Positions 51,488 to 61,533 of a DNA stretch of 64,000 nt are shown piece after piece. Within the stretch, counting starts at the first letter, position 1. Every line of letters begins with the position of its first letter. Source of the DNA: Povalibacter uvarum (lineage in GTDB: Bacteria; Pseudomonadota; Gammaproteobacteria; Steroidobacterales; Steroidobacteraceae); contig NZ_JACHHZ010000004.1 of NCBI RefSeq assembly GCF_014202975.1, positions 434,001 to 498,000 on the forward strand, read 5' to 3'. A program made the translations under genes and the position numbers. The notes below the pieces were generated by a model that worked only from the letters and a program-made list of their open reading frames with translations, was not told the origin of the DNA and did not search any database.

Positions 51488-54367
51488 ATGACGATGAAGA
51501 AGGTTGTTGCGGCGCTGCTGGGTGTACTGATCCTTGCGATCGGCGGCTGCGCGAAGAAAGCGGAGAACTTCGAGAAGACGGCCGACGGTGTCGTCCTGAC
51601 GCCTTCGGAAGGGCCTGCGAAGAGAGTGCGGCTGCAGGTAATGAGCGACGCCATCGTGCGTGTCACTGCCGTGCCCGTCGAGAGTCTCGATCTTCCGGAG
51701 AGCCTCGCTGTGACGGCCAGGCCGGCAGGCGATGTGAAGTTTTCGGTCGAGCCGACTGACAGCGCGGTCATTCTGCAAACGGCTCAGGTCACCGCGGAAG
51801 TGAACGCGAAGACCGGTGTCGTTCGATTCCTCGATGCCGCCGGCAAGGAAATCCTCACCGAGCGCGATCGCGGGACCTTCGAGACAGTGAAGGCGGATGA
51901 GAAGTCTCTCTACCGCGTTCATCAGCTCTTCAATCCGGGTACGGACGAAGCTTTCTACGGCCTCGGCCAGCACCAGAACGCCCAGCTCAACTACAACGGC
52001 GAAGACGTGGAGCTGGCCCAGCACAACATGGACATCGCCGTGCCGTTCGTCATGTCGAACCGCAACTACGGCGTGCTCTGGGACAGCAACTCGATCACGC
52101 GTTTCGGCAACCCCCGCGTCTACGGCCTCGCGTCCCGCGATCTCACGCTGTATGACGCCGAGGGCAAGAAGGGCGGCTTCACTGCGAGCTACTTCATCGA
52201 CGGCAAGCTGAAGGTGAAGCGCACCGAGACGGACATCAACTATCAGTTCATCAAAGATCTTGCCGGCTGGCCCGAGGAGGTGCTGTCGGACAAGGTCTCG
52301 CAGACCTCGGGTTTCCGGAACAATGCGCATGGACTCACAGTGACCTGGGAAGGCAGCGTCGAGTCGGCGAACACCGGTACGCACAAGTTCCAGCTCTACG
52401 CATCGAACTACTACAAGCTCTACGCCGACGACAAACTGATCCTCGATGCCTGGCGCCAGAACTGGAATGCCTGGTATCACAACTTCGAATTGCCAATGAC
52501 CGCGGGCAAGCCGGTGAAACTGCGCATCGAGTGGACGCCGAACGACGGTCACATCGCGCTGCTTCACAACGATCCGCTGCCGGACGCGCAGCGCCATTCG
52601 CTGTCGCTCACTTCGGATGCGACTGCCGCGATCGACTACTACTACATCGCCGGCGGCAATCTGGATGAAGTGATCTCGGGCTACCGGCATCTCACCGGCA
52701 AGTCCGTGCTGCTGCCGCGCTGGTCATACGGCTTCTGGCAGAGCCGCCAGCGTTACAACACGCAAGCCGAAGTGCTCGACATCGCGAAGGAGTACCGCAA
52801 GCGCGGCCTGCCGCTCGACAACATCGTTCAGGACTGGTTCTACTGGCCCGAGAACGCGTGGGGATCGCACGACTTCGACAAGACGCGCTTCCCCGACCCG
52901 AAAGGACTCATCGATGCGCTTCACGCACAGAACGTGAATCTCATGATCTCCGTGTGGGGCAAGCTCTATCCGACGACGGACAACTACAAGGAGCTCGACG
53001 CGAAGGGCTACATGTATCGACGCAACGTCGAGCTCGGCGTCAAGGACTGGGTCGGTCCCGGCTACCTGAACTCGCACTACGATCCGTATTCGCAGGAAGC
53101 GCGCGACATCTTCTGGCGCCAGATGGACGAGAAGCTGAAGGCGGTCGGTGTCGATGCCTGGTGGCTCGACAACACGGAGCCGGACATTCATTCGAATGTC
53201 GATCGCGAAGAGCTGACGAAGCGCATCGGTCCGACGGCGCTCGGTCCCGCGGCTCAATACTTCAACACCTACCCGCTGATGCAATCACGAGCGGTCTACG
53301 AGGGCGAGCGCAAGAGCTCGACGCCCGACAAGCGCGTGTTCATTCTCACGCGTTCGGGATTCTCCGGATTGCAGCGCTACGGCGCGGCGACATGGAGCGG
53401 AGACGTCGTTTCGCGCTGGCACGATCTGTATCGCCAGATCGCGGCGGGCACGGGCATGTCGATGTCGGGATTGCCGAACTGGACGTTCGACATCGGTGGC
53501 TTCGCGCTCGAGCAGCGCTATCTCAATCCGTCTGCGAAGGATCTCGCGGAATGGCGCGAGCTCAACCTGCGCTGGTTCCAGTTCGGCGCGTTCGTGCCGA
53601 TCTTCCGTTCGCATGGTGAAGCACCGGCTCGCGAGATATGGAACATCGCGCCGGCGGGCACGGAGGTCTACAACAGCCTCGTTGAGTACAGCCGGCTGCG
53701 CTATCGCCTCATGCCTTACATCTACACACTGGCGGGAGACACGTACCACAAGGACGGCACGATGATGCGCGGCCTGGCAATGGATTTCCCGGCCGATGCG
53801 AAGGCGCGGGACATCAACGATCAGTACCTGTTCGGCCCGGCGTTTCTCGTGAGTCCCGTGTATGAATACGAAGCCCGTTCGCGCAAGGTGTATCTGCCGG
53901 CCGGGACTCGCTGGTACGACTTCTACTCCGCGGAAGCACATGACGGCGGCGCTGAGATCGATGCAGCCGCGCCTCTCGCACGCATGCCGCTGTTCGTTCG
54001 GGCCGGCGCGATCGTACCGGTAGGGCCGGCCGTTCAGCACACGGCCGAGAAGCTCGATGCGCCGATCACGCTCTATGTTTATCGTGGCGCGAACGGCAAG
54101 TTCGATCTCTATGAAGACGACGGTCTCAGCTACAACTACGAGAAGGGTGCGTTCGCGCGCGTTCCGATCACCTACGACGACGCGGCGGGCACGCTGACCA
54201 TCGGCGAACGCACTGGCAGCTTCCCCGGCATGGTCGAGAAGCGCACGTTCAATGTGCGGTGGATCGCGCCAGGCACGGCGAACGCATCGAATCTGGATTC
54301 GCCCGCGGATCAGACGCTCGAGTACTCGGGCACACCAATCACTTTCAAGGTCGGGGCGGCGCCATGA
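51488..54367 (+). CDS. GH31 alpha-xylosidase lipoprotein with PA14 insert
   Basis: A 959-residue glycosidase. A lipobox (LAIGGC) places it on a membrane facing the periplasm. The N-terminal GH31 beta-sandwich (FYGLGQHQNAQLNYNG) is interrupted by a PA14-like domain (about 270-390, GTHKFQLYASNYYKLYADDKLI). The (beta/alpha)8 domain has the nucleophile Asp in DAWWLDNTEPD and the acid/base Asp in AATWSGDVVSRW. The PA14 insertion is the mark of xyloglucan-active alpha-xylosidases such as the Cellvibrio enzyme. The stop overlaps the GH3 start by four bases. GGGGAGAG lies before the ATG. Confidence 0.93.
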   Translation: MTMKKVVAALLGVLILAIGGCAKKAENFEKTADGVVLTPSEGPAKRVRLQVMSDAIVRVTAVPVESLDLPESLAVTARPAGDVKFSVEPTDSAVILQTAQVTAEVNAKTGVVRFLDAAGKEILTERDRGTFETVKADEKSLYRVHQLFNPGTDEAFYGLGQHQNAQLNYNGEDVELAQHNMDIAVPFVMSNRNYGVLWDSNSITRFGNPRVYGLASRDLTLYDAEGKKGGFTASYFIDGKLKVKRTETDINYQFIKDLAGWPEEVLSDKVSQTSGFRNNAHGLTVTWEGSVESANTGTHKFQLYASNYYKLYADDKLILDAWRQNWNAWYHNFELPMTAGKPVKLRIEWTPNDGHIALLHNDPLPDAQRHSLSLTSDATAAIDYYYIAGGNLDEVISGYRHLTGKSVLLPRWSYGFWQSRQRYNTQAEVLDIAKEYRKRGLPLDNIVQDWFYWPENAWGSHDFDKTRFPDPKGLIDALHAQNVNLMISVWGKLYPTTDNYKELDAKGYMYRRNVELGVKDWVGPGYLNSHYDPYSQEARDIFWRQMDEKLKAVGVDAWWLDNTEPDIHSNVDREELTKRIGPTALGPAAQYFNTYPLMQSRAVYEGERKSSTPDKRVFILTRSGFSGLQRYGAATWSGDVVSRWHDLYRQIAAGTGMSMSGLPNWTFDIGGFALEQRYLNPSAKDLAEWRELNLRWFQFGAFVPIFRSHGEAPAREIWNIAPAGTEVYNSLVEYSRLRYRLMPYIYTLAGDTYHKDGTMMRGLAMDFPADAKARDINDQYLFGPAFLVSPVYEYEARSRKVYLPAGTRWYDFYSAEAHDGGAEIDAAAPLARMPLFVRAGAIVPVGPAVQHTAEKLDAPITLYVYRGANGKFDLYEDDGLSYNYEKGAFARVPITYDDAAGTLTIGERTGSFPGMVEKRTFNVRWIAPGTANASNLDSPADQTLEYSGTPITFKVGAAP

Positions 54368-56841
54368 ACGCACTTCGTGTCTGCATTGCCGCAGTCTGCG
54401 CGGCTCTGACAGTCTCCGCTGCATCCGCGGCCGAACGCGGCGTTGCGAATCCGGAGCTTTGGCCCACCGCGCACAGCCAGGGACTCATCGATCCGAAGAC
54501 CGAAGCCTTCATCACGGATCTGCTCACGAAGATGTCGCTGGAAGAGAAGGTTGGGCAGATGGTTCAGGGCGACACGTCGGCAACGACGCCGGAAGACCTT
54601 CGCCGCTATCCGCTCGGGTCGATCCTTGCTGGCGGCAACTCGCCACCGCTTGGCAGCGATGACCGCGCGCCGGCAAGCGACTGGATCAAAGCGGCGCAGG
54701 CATTTCGCGCCGTATCTCTGGAGAAGCGGGCCGGGCACACACCGATCCCGGTGATCTTCGGCGTCGACGCCGTTCACGGCAACAGCAATGTCGTCGGTGC
54801 AACGATCTTTCCGCACAACAGCGCGCTCGGTGCTGCGCGCGATCCGGATCTCATTCGCCGCATCGGCGCTGCGACCGCCGCGGAGACAGCGGCGGCGGGA
54901 ATCGATTGGGCGTTCGCGCCGACAGTCGCTGTTCCCCAGGATGATCGTTGGGGCCGCGCCTACGAGGGCTATTCGGAATCCCCAGATCTGGTGCGCGAAT
55001 ACGCACGTGCGATGGTGCTGGGGCTGCAAGGTGAGCCGGCGGATCGTGGGCTGATTCAGAAAGGACACGTCGCGGCTTCGGTGAAGCACTTCCTCGGCGA
55101 CGGCGGAACGAAGAACGGCATCGATCAGGGCGATACCGACGTCAGCGAACAGGACTTCATCCGCATTCACGGCGCCGGCTATCCCGCTGCGATCGATGCA
55201 GGTGCGTTGACGGTCATGGCGTCCTACTCGAGCTGGCAAGGCGTGAAGATGCATGGCAATCACAGCCTGCTCACGGATGTCCTCAAGGGGCGCATGGGAT
55301 TCGAGGGTTTCGTTGTCGGCGACTGGAACGGCCATGGACAGGTGCCGGGCTGTACCGAGGAGAATTGCGCGGCCGCGATCCTCGCAGGCGTCGACATGCT
55401 GATGGCGCCTGCGAGCTGGAAAGGCATCTTCAACAACACGCTCGAGCAGGTGCGTTCCGGAAAGATTGCGCAGGCCCGCATCGATGATGCTGTGCGCCGC
55501 ATTCTTCGAGTGAAGGCGAAGCTCGGGTTGTTTGAGAATGAGCGGCCGTTCGAAGGGCGCTCGAATGTGCTCGGCTCGCCCGAGCACCGCGCGCTTGCGC
55601 GTGAAGCTGTGCGCAAGACGCTCGTCCTGCTGAAGAACAACGGCAACGTGTTGCCGATCAAGGGCTCAGCGCGGGTGCTCGTTGCCGGTTCGGGCGCGGA
55701 TGACATCGGACAGCAATCGGGCGGCTGGACGCTGTCCTGGCAGGGAACCGGCAACAAGAACAGCGACTTTCCCAACGGCCAATCGATTCACGCGGGGCTG
55801 AAGGAAGCCCTGGAGCGCAGCGGCGGCAGCGCGGAGCTGAGCGTGAAGGGTGCGTTCAAGACGAAGCCGGATGTGGCCATCGTCGTGTTCGGCGAAACGC
55901 CGTACGCCGAGATGCAGGGCGACATCCGCACGCTCGAGTATCAGCCGGGCGACAAGCGCGACCTCGCGTTGTTGCAGAAGCTTCGCAAAGAAGGCGTTCC
56001 GGTCGTGTCCGTGTTCCTGTCCGGTCGCCCGCTGTGGGTCAATCCGGAGCTGAATGCATCGGACGCGTTCGTCGCCGCTTGGCTGCCGGGCAGCGAAGGC
56101 GGCGGTATTGCCGATGTGCTCATCGGCGATGCATCGGGCAAACCTCGCAATGATTTCCACGGCAAGCTGTCTTTCTCGTGGCCGCAGAGCGCCGCGCAGA
56201 CTAACCTGAACTACGGTCGTCAGCCGTACGATCCGCTCTTCGAATACGGTTACGGCCTGACCTACAAGGATCGGCGTGACGTTGCCGCATTGTCGGAAGA
56301 GTCGGGCGTCGGTGCCGCGGACTGGAACATCGACAAGTACTTCGCGGCGGGCCGCTTGCATGCGCCATGGCAGTTCGTCGTCGATCCGCGCAACGACAAA
56401 GTGCTGTCCGTCCGCAACGTCGATGCGGGTGGTGTTCAGGAAGCCGGTCGCCAGTTCGTCTGGAGCGGGACAGGCAAGGGTAGCGTCGCTCTGCGCGGCA
56501 CCGCGCCTATCGACGTCGCGCGGCAATCCAATGCCGATCTCGCCGTGCTGGTCGAGTATCGCGTCGATGCGCGGCCGACATCGTCGGTGCAGCTCGCACT
56601 CACTTGCGGCGATCGATGCGGTTCGACGCTCGACCTGACGCCGGTGCTGACCGCGGCGCCGCTCGGTCAGTGGCAGAAACTCAAGGTGAAGCTCGCCGAT
56701 TTCAGGAAGGCCGGTGCCGATATGTCGCGTGTCGTCGAGCCGTTCGTGATTCGCACTACCGGACAGCTCACGCTGACGCTGCAGACGGTGCGGCTCGACA
56801 GCGATTCGCAAGGTACGACGACCCTCCGGCCCGCGTCATGA
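54364..56841 (+). CDS. GH3 beta-glucosidase with C-terminal carbohydrate-binding-like domain
   Basis: An 825-residue secreted GH3 enzyme with a signal peptide (about 1-22). Domain 1 includes KMSLEEKVGQMVQGD, GVDAVHGNSNV and KHFLGDGGT. The nucleophile Asp is in GFVVGDWNG. Domain 2 includes VLLKNNGNVLPI and VVVFGETPYAEMQGD. A beta-sandwich domain of about 170 residues follows the usual end, as in ExoP-like marine and plant-degrading GH3 enzymes. It should trim glucose from oligosaccharides freed of side chains. Both ends overlap the adjacent genes by ATGA. Confidence 0.93.
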   Translation: MNALRVCIAAVCAALTVSAASAAERGVANPELWPTAHSQGLIDPKTEAFITDLLTKMSLEEKVGQMVQGDTSATTPEDLRRYPLGSILAGGNSPPLGSDDRAPASDWIKAAQAFRAVSLEKRAGHTPIPVIFGVDAVHGNSNVVGATIFPHNSALGAARDPDLIRRIGAATAAETAAAGIDWAFAPTVAVPQDDRWGRAYEGYSESPDLVREYARAMVLGLQGEPADRGLIQKGHVAASVKHFLGDGGTKNGIDQGDTDVSEQDFIRIHGAGYPAAIDAGALTVMASYSSWQGVKMHGNHSLLTDVLKGRMGFEGFVVGDWNGHGQVPGCTEENCAAAILAGVDMLMAPASWKGIFNNTLEQVRSGKIAQARIDDAVRRILRVKAKLGLFENERPFEGRSNVLGSPEHRALAREAVRKTLVLLKNNGNVLPIKGSARVLVAGSGADDIGQQSGGWTLSWQGTGNKNSDFPNGQSIHAGLKEALERSGGSAELSVKGAFKTKPDVAIVVFGETPYAEMQGDIRTLEYQPGDKRDLALLQKLRKEGVPVVSVFLSGRPLWVNPELNASDAFVAAWLPGSEGGGIADVLIGDASGKPRNDFHGKLSFSWPQSAAQTNLNYGRQPYDPLFEYGYGLTYKDRRDVAALSEESGVGAADWNIDKYFAAGRLHAPWQFVVDPRNDKVLSVRNVDAGGVQEAGRQFVWSGTGKGSVALRGTAPIDVARQSNADLAVLVEYRVDARPTSSVQLALTCGDRCGSTLDLTPVLTAAPLGQWQKLKVKLADFRKAGADMSRVVEPFVIRTTGQLTLTLQTVRLDSDSQGTTTLRPAS

Positions 56842-58760
56842 GAACGTGGCTGCTTGCAGCGCTGCTGCTGCCCATGGGGGCCGCAGCAGCCGATCTCCTC
56901 TCGCCGCTGTTTCAGGATCACGCGGTACTGCAACGTGACCGGCCGGTTCGTCTCTGGGGCAATGCGCCTTCGGGTTCGGACGTGACTGTCGAGATCGCTG
57001 GCCAGCGGGCCACCGCGAAGGCCGATGGTTCAGGCGAGTGGCATCTGTCGCTGTCACCGTTGCGTGCAGGCGGCCCGCATGTGCTTACGGCTCGCTCATC
57101 GAGCGGCGCAATTCAGACCGTGCGCGACGTGCTCATCGGCGACGTCTGGCTCTGCTCCGGCCAGTCGAACATGGAAATGCCGATGCGGCTCGTGAGCAAC
57201 TCGATCACGGAGATCGATGAATCATCGAACGACCGCATCCGATTGCTCACGATCGCGCGAGCCAGCAGCGCCGTGCCGCGAAAGACGTTGAGCGCGCCAG
57301 TGGCCTGGAGCGCGGCGAGTCCGGAAACTGTCAGGGACTTCGCTGCCGCCTGCTACTTCCTCGGTCGCGACCTGCTCAAAGCGCAGGGTGTTCCACAGGG
57401 CCTGATTCATTCTTCGTGGGGCGGCTCGATCATTCAGGCGTGGACCAGCGCGAGCTCGATGCGCGGACTGGGTTACGACGACGCGATCAACCTGCTGGAT
57501 CTCCACGTGCGATCGCCGCGGGAAGCGCAGCAGAGATGGTATGCGCTGATGGAAAAGTGGTGGCAGCAGAACGATCCGAATGCGGGCCGCTGGAACGCCG
57601 TAAATGTCGATGACACGGGCTGGTCGACGATCGTGCCCGACGATTTCTGGGAGAAGTCGGGAGGCCCCGAGCTGAAAAGTTTCGATGGGATCCTGTGGTA
57701 TCGAACGACGGTGACGCTGGATGCAAAGCAGGCGGCGCAGGATGCGACGATCTCGCTCGGCCCCGTGGATGATCTCGATTCGACCTGGGTGAATGGCGTG
57801 CGCCTGGGCAGTCTCGAAGGATGGAATACACCGCGTGAGTATCGGATCGCTCGCGGCGTGCTGAAGGTGGGGAAGAACGTCATTGCAGTCGGCGCGCTCG
57901 ATGCGGGCGGCGGCGGTGGAATGTGGGGAACGGCGCCGCGAAAGCTCACTTTCGCCGATGGCTCGGTTCTGCCGATCGATGGCGAATGGCGCTACCGCAT
58001 CTCGGCGCCGCTGACGCAGACCGGCGCACCGCCGCATGCGCCGTGGCTTGAATCGTCGGGTTCCACGACGTTGTACAACGCGATGATTGCGCCGCTCGGG
58101 AATCTCAGCCTGCGCGGCGTGGCGTGGTACCAGGGTGAATCGAACTCCAGCGAATCCGCGGAATACGCGCGATTGCTCCCCGCGATGATGCGCGACTGGC
58201 GTTCGCAGTTTGGAGCGGAGACTCCCTTTCTCATCGTCCAGCTCGCAGGCTTCGGCCCCGCTGCGAAGGAGCCGTCGCCTGCGTCCTGGGCGGACATCCG
58301 CGAAGTTCAGCGACGCGTCGTGGCTAGTGACAATCATGCGGCGCTGATCACGACGATCGACATCGGCGACCGCTACGACATTCACCCGACGAACAAGCAG
58401 GAAGTCGGTCGCCGTCTCGCGCTCGCTGCAAGACGTGAGATCTTCGATGAGCCTGTAAGCAGCTCAGGTCCGGACGCGGTGAGCGCTGAACGGAGCGGCG
58501 GACATATCGTCGTGAAGTTCGCGAATGCAACCGGCGGTCTCGTCGTGATCGGTGGCAATCGCCCGCTCGGCTTCGAGCTCTGCAACGCGAAGAAGGACTG
58601 TCGCTTCGTCGATGCGATGGTCCATGGCGATCGCGTCGTCCTCGACGCCGCTGCGGATGACGCGTTCGTGCGCTACGGCTGGGCGGACAGCCCTGTCTGC
58701 AATCTCTACAACGACGCCGATCTTCCCGCAGTGCCTTTCGAGATCGCGGTCACGCGGTAG
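56838..58760 (+). CDS. SGNH acetylesterase, CE20/sialate O-acetylesterase-like
   Basis: A 640-residue secreted esterase with a signal peptide (about 1-19). An N-terminal beta domain (FQDHAVLQRDRPVRLWG) leads into an SGNH fold with nucleophile Ser in CSGQSNMEM and the Asp-His pair in DIHPTNKQEVG; GVAWYQGESN is block III. The SGNH fold is split by a jelly-roll insert of about 150 residues (DTGWSTIVPDDFW, DDLDSTWVNGVRLG). That architecture matches the CE20 xyloglucan acetylesterase described in Xanthomonas. It probably removes acetyl groups before the glycosidases act. Last gene of the coupled run. Confidence 0.87.
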   Translation: MRTWLLAALLLPMGAAAADLLSPLFQDHAVLQRDRPVRLWGNAPSGSDVTVEIAGQRATAKADGSGEWHLSLSPLRAGGPHVLTARSSSGAIQTVRDVLIGDVWLCSGQSNMEMPMRLVSNSITEIDESSNDRIRLLTIARASSAVPRKTLSAPVAWSAASPETVRDFAAACYFLGRDLLKAQGVPQGLIHSSWGGSIIQAWTSASSMRGLGYDDAINLLDLHVRSPREAQQRWYALMEKWWQQNDPNAGRWNAVNVDDTGWSTIVPDDFWEKSGGPELKSFDGILWYRTTVTLDAKQAAQDATISLGPVDDLDSTWVNGVRLGSLEGWNTPREYRIARGVLKVGKNVIAVGALDAGGGGGMWGTAPRKLTFADGSVLPIDGEWRYRISAPLTQTGAPPHAPWLESSGSTTLYNAMIAPLGNLSLRGVAWYQGESNSSESAEYARLLPAMMRDWRSQFGAETPFLIVQLAGFGPAAKEPSPASWADIREVQRRVVASDNHAALITTIDIGDRYDIHPTNKQEVGRRLALAARREIFDEPVSSSGPDAVSAERSGGHIVVKFANATGGLVVIGGNRPLGFELCNAKKDCRFVDAMVHGDRVVLDAAADDAFVRYGWADSPVCNLYNDADLPAVPFEIAVTR

Positions 58761-58766
58761 CGATCA

Positions 58767-58798
58767 TTGCCGGGCGGCAAGAACTTGCCGCCCGGCAA
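58767..58798 (+). terminator. Perfect 15-bp hairpin behind the esterase gene
   Basis: TTGCCGGGCGGCAAG (58767-58781) and CTTGCCGCCCGGCAA (58784-58798) are exact complements with a 2-base gap. It lies six bases after the stop and probably ends the operon, although no T-run follows. The 170 bases after it hold no clear gene. Confidence 0.65.
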
Positions 58799-58972
58799 CG
58801 GCAGCGAACTGCCCGTGTTTCGACTACCCCTCAGCACGCATTTCTTACCGCATTGTCTGTCCGGGTCCTTCAGGTGATGCCTCATGCACGCCTGACAGGA
58901 TCGGGCCGATAGTCACTCAAGGCAGCGACTGAATCTCCAGTCGCGCATTTGGATCAACCCGGAGCGAGTGTT

Positions 58973-59332
58973 GTGAGCAGTCTGACGAGCGATTCCCTTT
59001 CACCGGTGCAGCCCTTCGCCATCGGCCGTGCCCGGGCATCCGGCCGTGCCGCACGCGACGAGCGCGGCGACTCCGTCTGGGAATGGCAGGTCGCGACGGG
59101 TGTATTCGAGCGCGATGTGACCGATGAGCAGCTGCGCCGGCTCGAAGCCCCGGATCTGCAGATCGTCGAATCCTTCCCGGCCGCCCAGGAATCGGGGCGC
59201 TGGATCCACGATTCGCTGCAGTCGGGTTCCTATAAGGCGACACGCTCCGCGACGGCGCCCACGAAGCGACCGGTTGCCGAATCACGCGGTGCCCTGCGGC
59301 AGCTCTGGGCACGGCTTCGCGGCAACGAGTAA
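58973..59332 (+). CDS. Small conserved protein with DERGDxxWEWQ motif
   Basis: A 119-residue cytosolic protein. DERGDSVWEWQ is followed by a charged segment and LRRLEAPDLQIVE, the same order as in the protein at 18831-19226. The C-terminal half is basic (LRQLWARLRGNE). GGAG lies 8 bases before the GTG at 58973, which decides the start against a TTG further upstream. No function is known. It precedes the hybrid kinase by 175 bases, in which a short TCCGCGGA inverted pair lies near 59355-59375. Confidence 0.65.
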   Translation: MSSLTSDSLSPVQPFAIGRARASGRAARDERGDSVWEWQVATGVFERDVTDEQLRRLEAPDLQIVESFPAAQESGRWIHDSLQSGSYKATRSATAPTKRPVAESRGALRQLWARLRGNE

Positions 59333-59507
59333 CCCTTCCCTGTTCCCGTTCCGCGGACACGGATCGTCCGCGGACCCCCGCCTTCCCGGCTTGCGGCTTC
59401 TGCTGCTTCAATTCCTCCTGACCAGCCGGCCATGCTGCACCGGCGGCCATTTCCACCCGATGCAATAAGACCGCACAATGCGGCGGTTCCCCTGACGGAG
59501 GGTATCG

Positions 59508-61517
59508 GTGAATCAGCAGCGCGACGCGGCGGCAGCGGCGTCCTTCGGCGAACTGTTCGCTCAGTTCGCTTCCATGGCGAGCCACGTCTTCTGGGTCTAT
59601 GACCTCGATCCGGAAGAGAACGTCGTTTACGTCAGCCCGTCGTTCGAGCGCATCTGGGGCCGGCCGGCCGCCGATCTCTATGCCCGTCATGGGCTGTGGA
59701 TGGACTGTATTCACCCCGAGGATCGCCCCCTCATGGCCCAGCGCTACGAGCACTGGCTCAGCGTCAGCGGCGATGATTCCTACCGGATGGAATTCCGCAT
59801 CCTGCGCCCCGATGGGGGCGTGCGGTGGATCTTCGATCATGGTCGTCGCATCAACGATGCGTCCGGTCGTGCGATCCGCGTCATCGGCATCGCCGAGGAC
59901 ATCACCGAGCGCAAGCATGCGGAGGCGGCGTTGCGTGCCTCCGAGGAGAGTCTCAGGGCGGAGCGTGATCGGTTTGCGAGCGTTTCATCGGCGGCCCCCG
60001 GCGTGCTGCATTCCTTTCGCCTGACCGACGACGGACGCATCTCATTCCCTTACGCGAGCGAGAAGATTCGCGACGTCTACGGTTTCGAAGCGTCGGAGCT
60101 CATCGCCGATGCGCAGAAGATCGGCGAGCGCATTCATCCCGACGACCGGCCGCGCGTGCGCCAAACCACGTTTCACTCGATGCAGACCATGACGCCGTGG
60201 AACCAGGAGTTCCGGATCCTGCATCCGGAGCGCGGCGAGATCTGGATCGAAAGTCACTCGATGCCGCGTCGCGAAGAGGGCGGCACGATCTGGCACGGCT
60301 TCCTCACGGACGTCACGAGCCGTAAACGCGCGGAGCGACAGCAACAGCATTCCCAGAAGCTCGAAGCGCTGGGAACCCTCGCGGGCGGCATCGCCCACGA
60401 CTTCAACAATCTCCTGCTCGCGATCCGCGGCAATACGCGGCTCGCGATGGCCGATCTGCCTTCGGATCACGAAGCGTTCGTGAGTCTCGGCGAAGTCGAA
60501 CGCGCCGCGATCCGTGCGACGGAGCTGGTGCGGCAGATCCTGTCGTTCAGTCGCCAGAGCGATGCTCGTCGCGAAGTCGTCCAATTGCAGCCGGTCGTAG
60601 AAGATGCGCTCAAGCTGCTGCGCTCGACCTTGCCGGCGATGATCCGCATCAACGCGCACTTCGAGCCGGATGTGCCGGCGATCGCAGTCGACGTCACGCA
60701 GATCCATCAGATCATCATGAACCTCGCGACGAACGCCGCGCATGCCATGGGCGATGCGGCCGGTGTGCTCGAAGTGAGTGTCGACGCGGTGTCGCTCCAG
60801 CCGGAGGAAGTCCTCTCTGCAAACGACCTGCACGCCGGCCGCTATGCGCGAATCACTGTCAGCGACAATGGCTGCGGTATGGATCGCGCGACGCTCGACC
60901 GCATCTTCGATCCCTTCTTTACGACCAAGCCGCCGGGCAAGGGCACGGGCCTGGGTCTGTCGGTCGTGCATGGCATCGTGAGAGGTCACGACGGCGCTGT
61001 CCGTGTCTACAGTCAGCCAGGCAAGGGCACGACTTTCAGGATCTATTTGCCCGTCAGCGGCAAGGCGACGGCCAGCAGCGCCGATGCGGATGTGCCGGAA
61101 GCGCGCGGTGCGGGCGAGCACGTCATGTATATCGATGATGAAGAGTCGCTCGTCTTCCTAGGCAAGCGCGTGCTGGAGAAGCTCGGCTATCGGGTCACCG
61201 GCTTCTCGGATCCTTCACAGGCATTGCTCGCGTTTCAGGAGCAGCCGCACGAGTTCGACGTCGTCGTGACGGATCTGTCGATGCCGGGCATGTCGGGTTT
61301 CCATCTCGCCGGCGCGATGCTGAAGACGCGGCCTGACCTGCCGATCGTGATGACGACGGGTTACGTGCGGCCCGACGACAAGGAAGAAGCGCGCCGCAGC
61401 GGTATCCGCGAGCTCATTCTCAAGCCCAACACGATCGAGGAGCTGGGTCGTGCGCTCGATCGGGTCTTTCGTCAGATCCGCGAAGGCGGCCAGCCGCAGC
61501 AGCCACCTTCGTCGTGA
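59508..61517 (+). CDS. PAS-PAS hybrid sensor histidine kinase with receiver domain
   Basis: A 669-residue soluble hybrid kinase. Two PAS domains with PAC tails occupy about 15-150 and 155-280 ([58 protein letters not shown]). The HisKA helix has His297 in [11 protein letters not shown], and the ATPase domain has [16 protein letters not shown] and [13 protein letters not shown]-terminal receiver carries Asp589 in VVTDLSMPG. No membrane helix is seen, so the signal is intracellular. No DNA-binding partner gene is adjacent. GGAGGG before the GTG at 59508 supports the start. Confidence 0.93.
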   Translation: MNQQRDAAAAASFGELFAQFASMASHVFWVYDLDPEENVVYVSPSFERIWGRPAADLYARHGLWMDCIHPEDRPLMAQRYEHWLSVSGDDSYRMEFRILRPDGGVRWIFDHGRRINDASGRAIRVIGIAEDITERKHAEAALRASEESLRAERDRFASVSSAAPGVLHSFRLTDDGRISFPYASEKIRDVYGFEASELIADAQKIGERIHPDDRPRVRQTTFHSMQTMTPWNQEFRILHPERGEIWIESHSMPRREEGGTIWHGFLTDVTSRKRAERQQQHSQKLEALGTLAGGIAHDFNNLLLAIRGNTRLAMADLPSDHEAFVSLGEVERAAIRATELVRQILSFSRQSDARREVVQLQPVVEDALKLLRSTLPAMIRINAHFEPDVPAIAVDVTQIHQIIMNLATNAAHAMGDAAGVLEVSVDAVSLQPEEVLSANDLHAGRYARITVSDNGCGMDRATLDRIFDPFFTTKPPGKGTGLGLSVVHGIVRGHDGAVRVYSQPGKGTTFRIYLPVSGKATASSADADVPEARGAGEHVMYIDDEESLVFLGKRVLEKLGYRVTGFSDPSQALLAFQEQPHEFDVVVTDLSMPGMSGFHLAGAMLKTRPDLPIVMTTGYVRPDDKEEARRSGIRELILKPNTIEELGRALDRVFRQIREGGQPQQPPSS

Positions 61518-61533
61518 TTGCGCGCTGCCTTCG

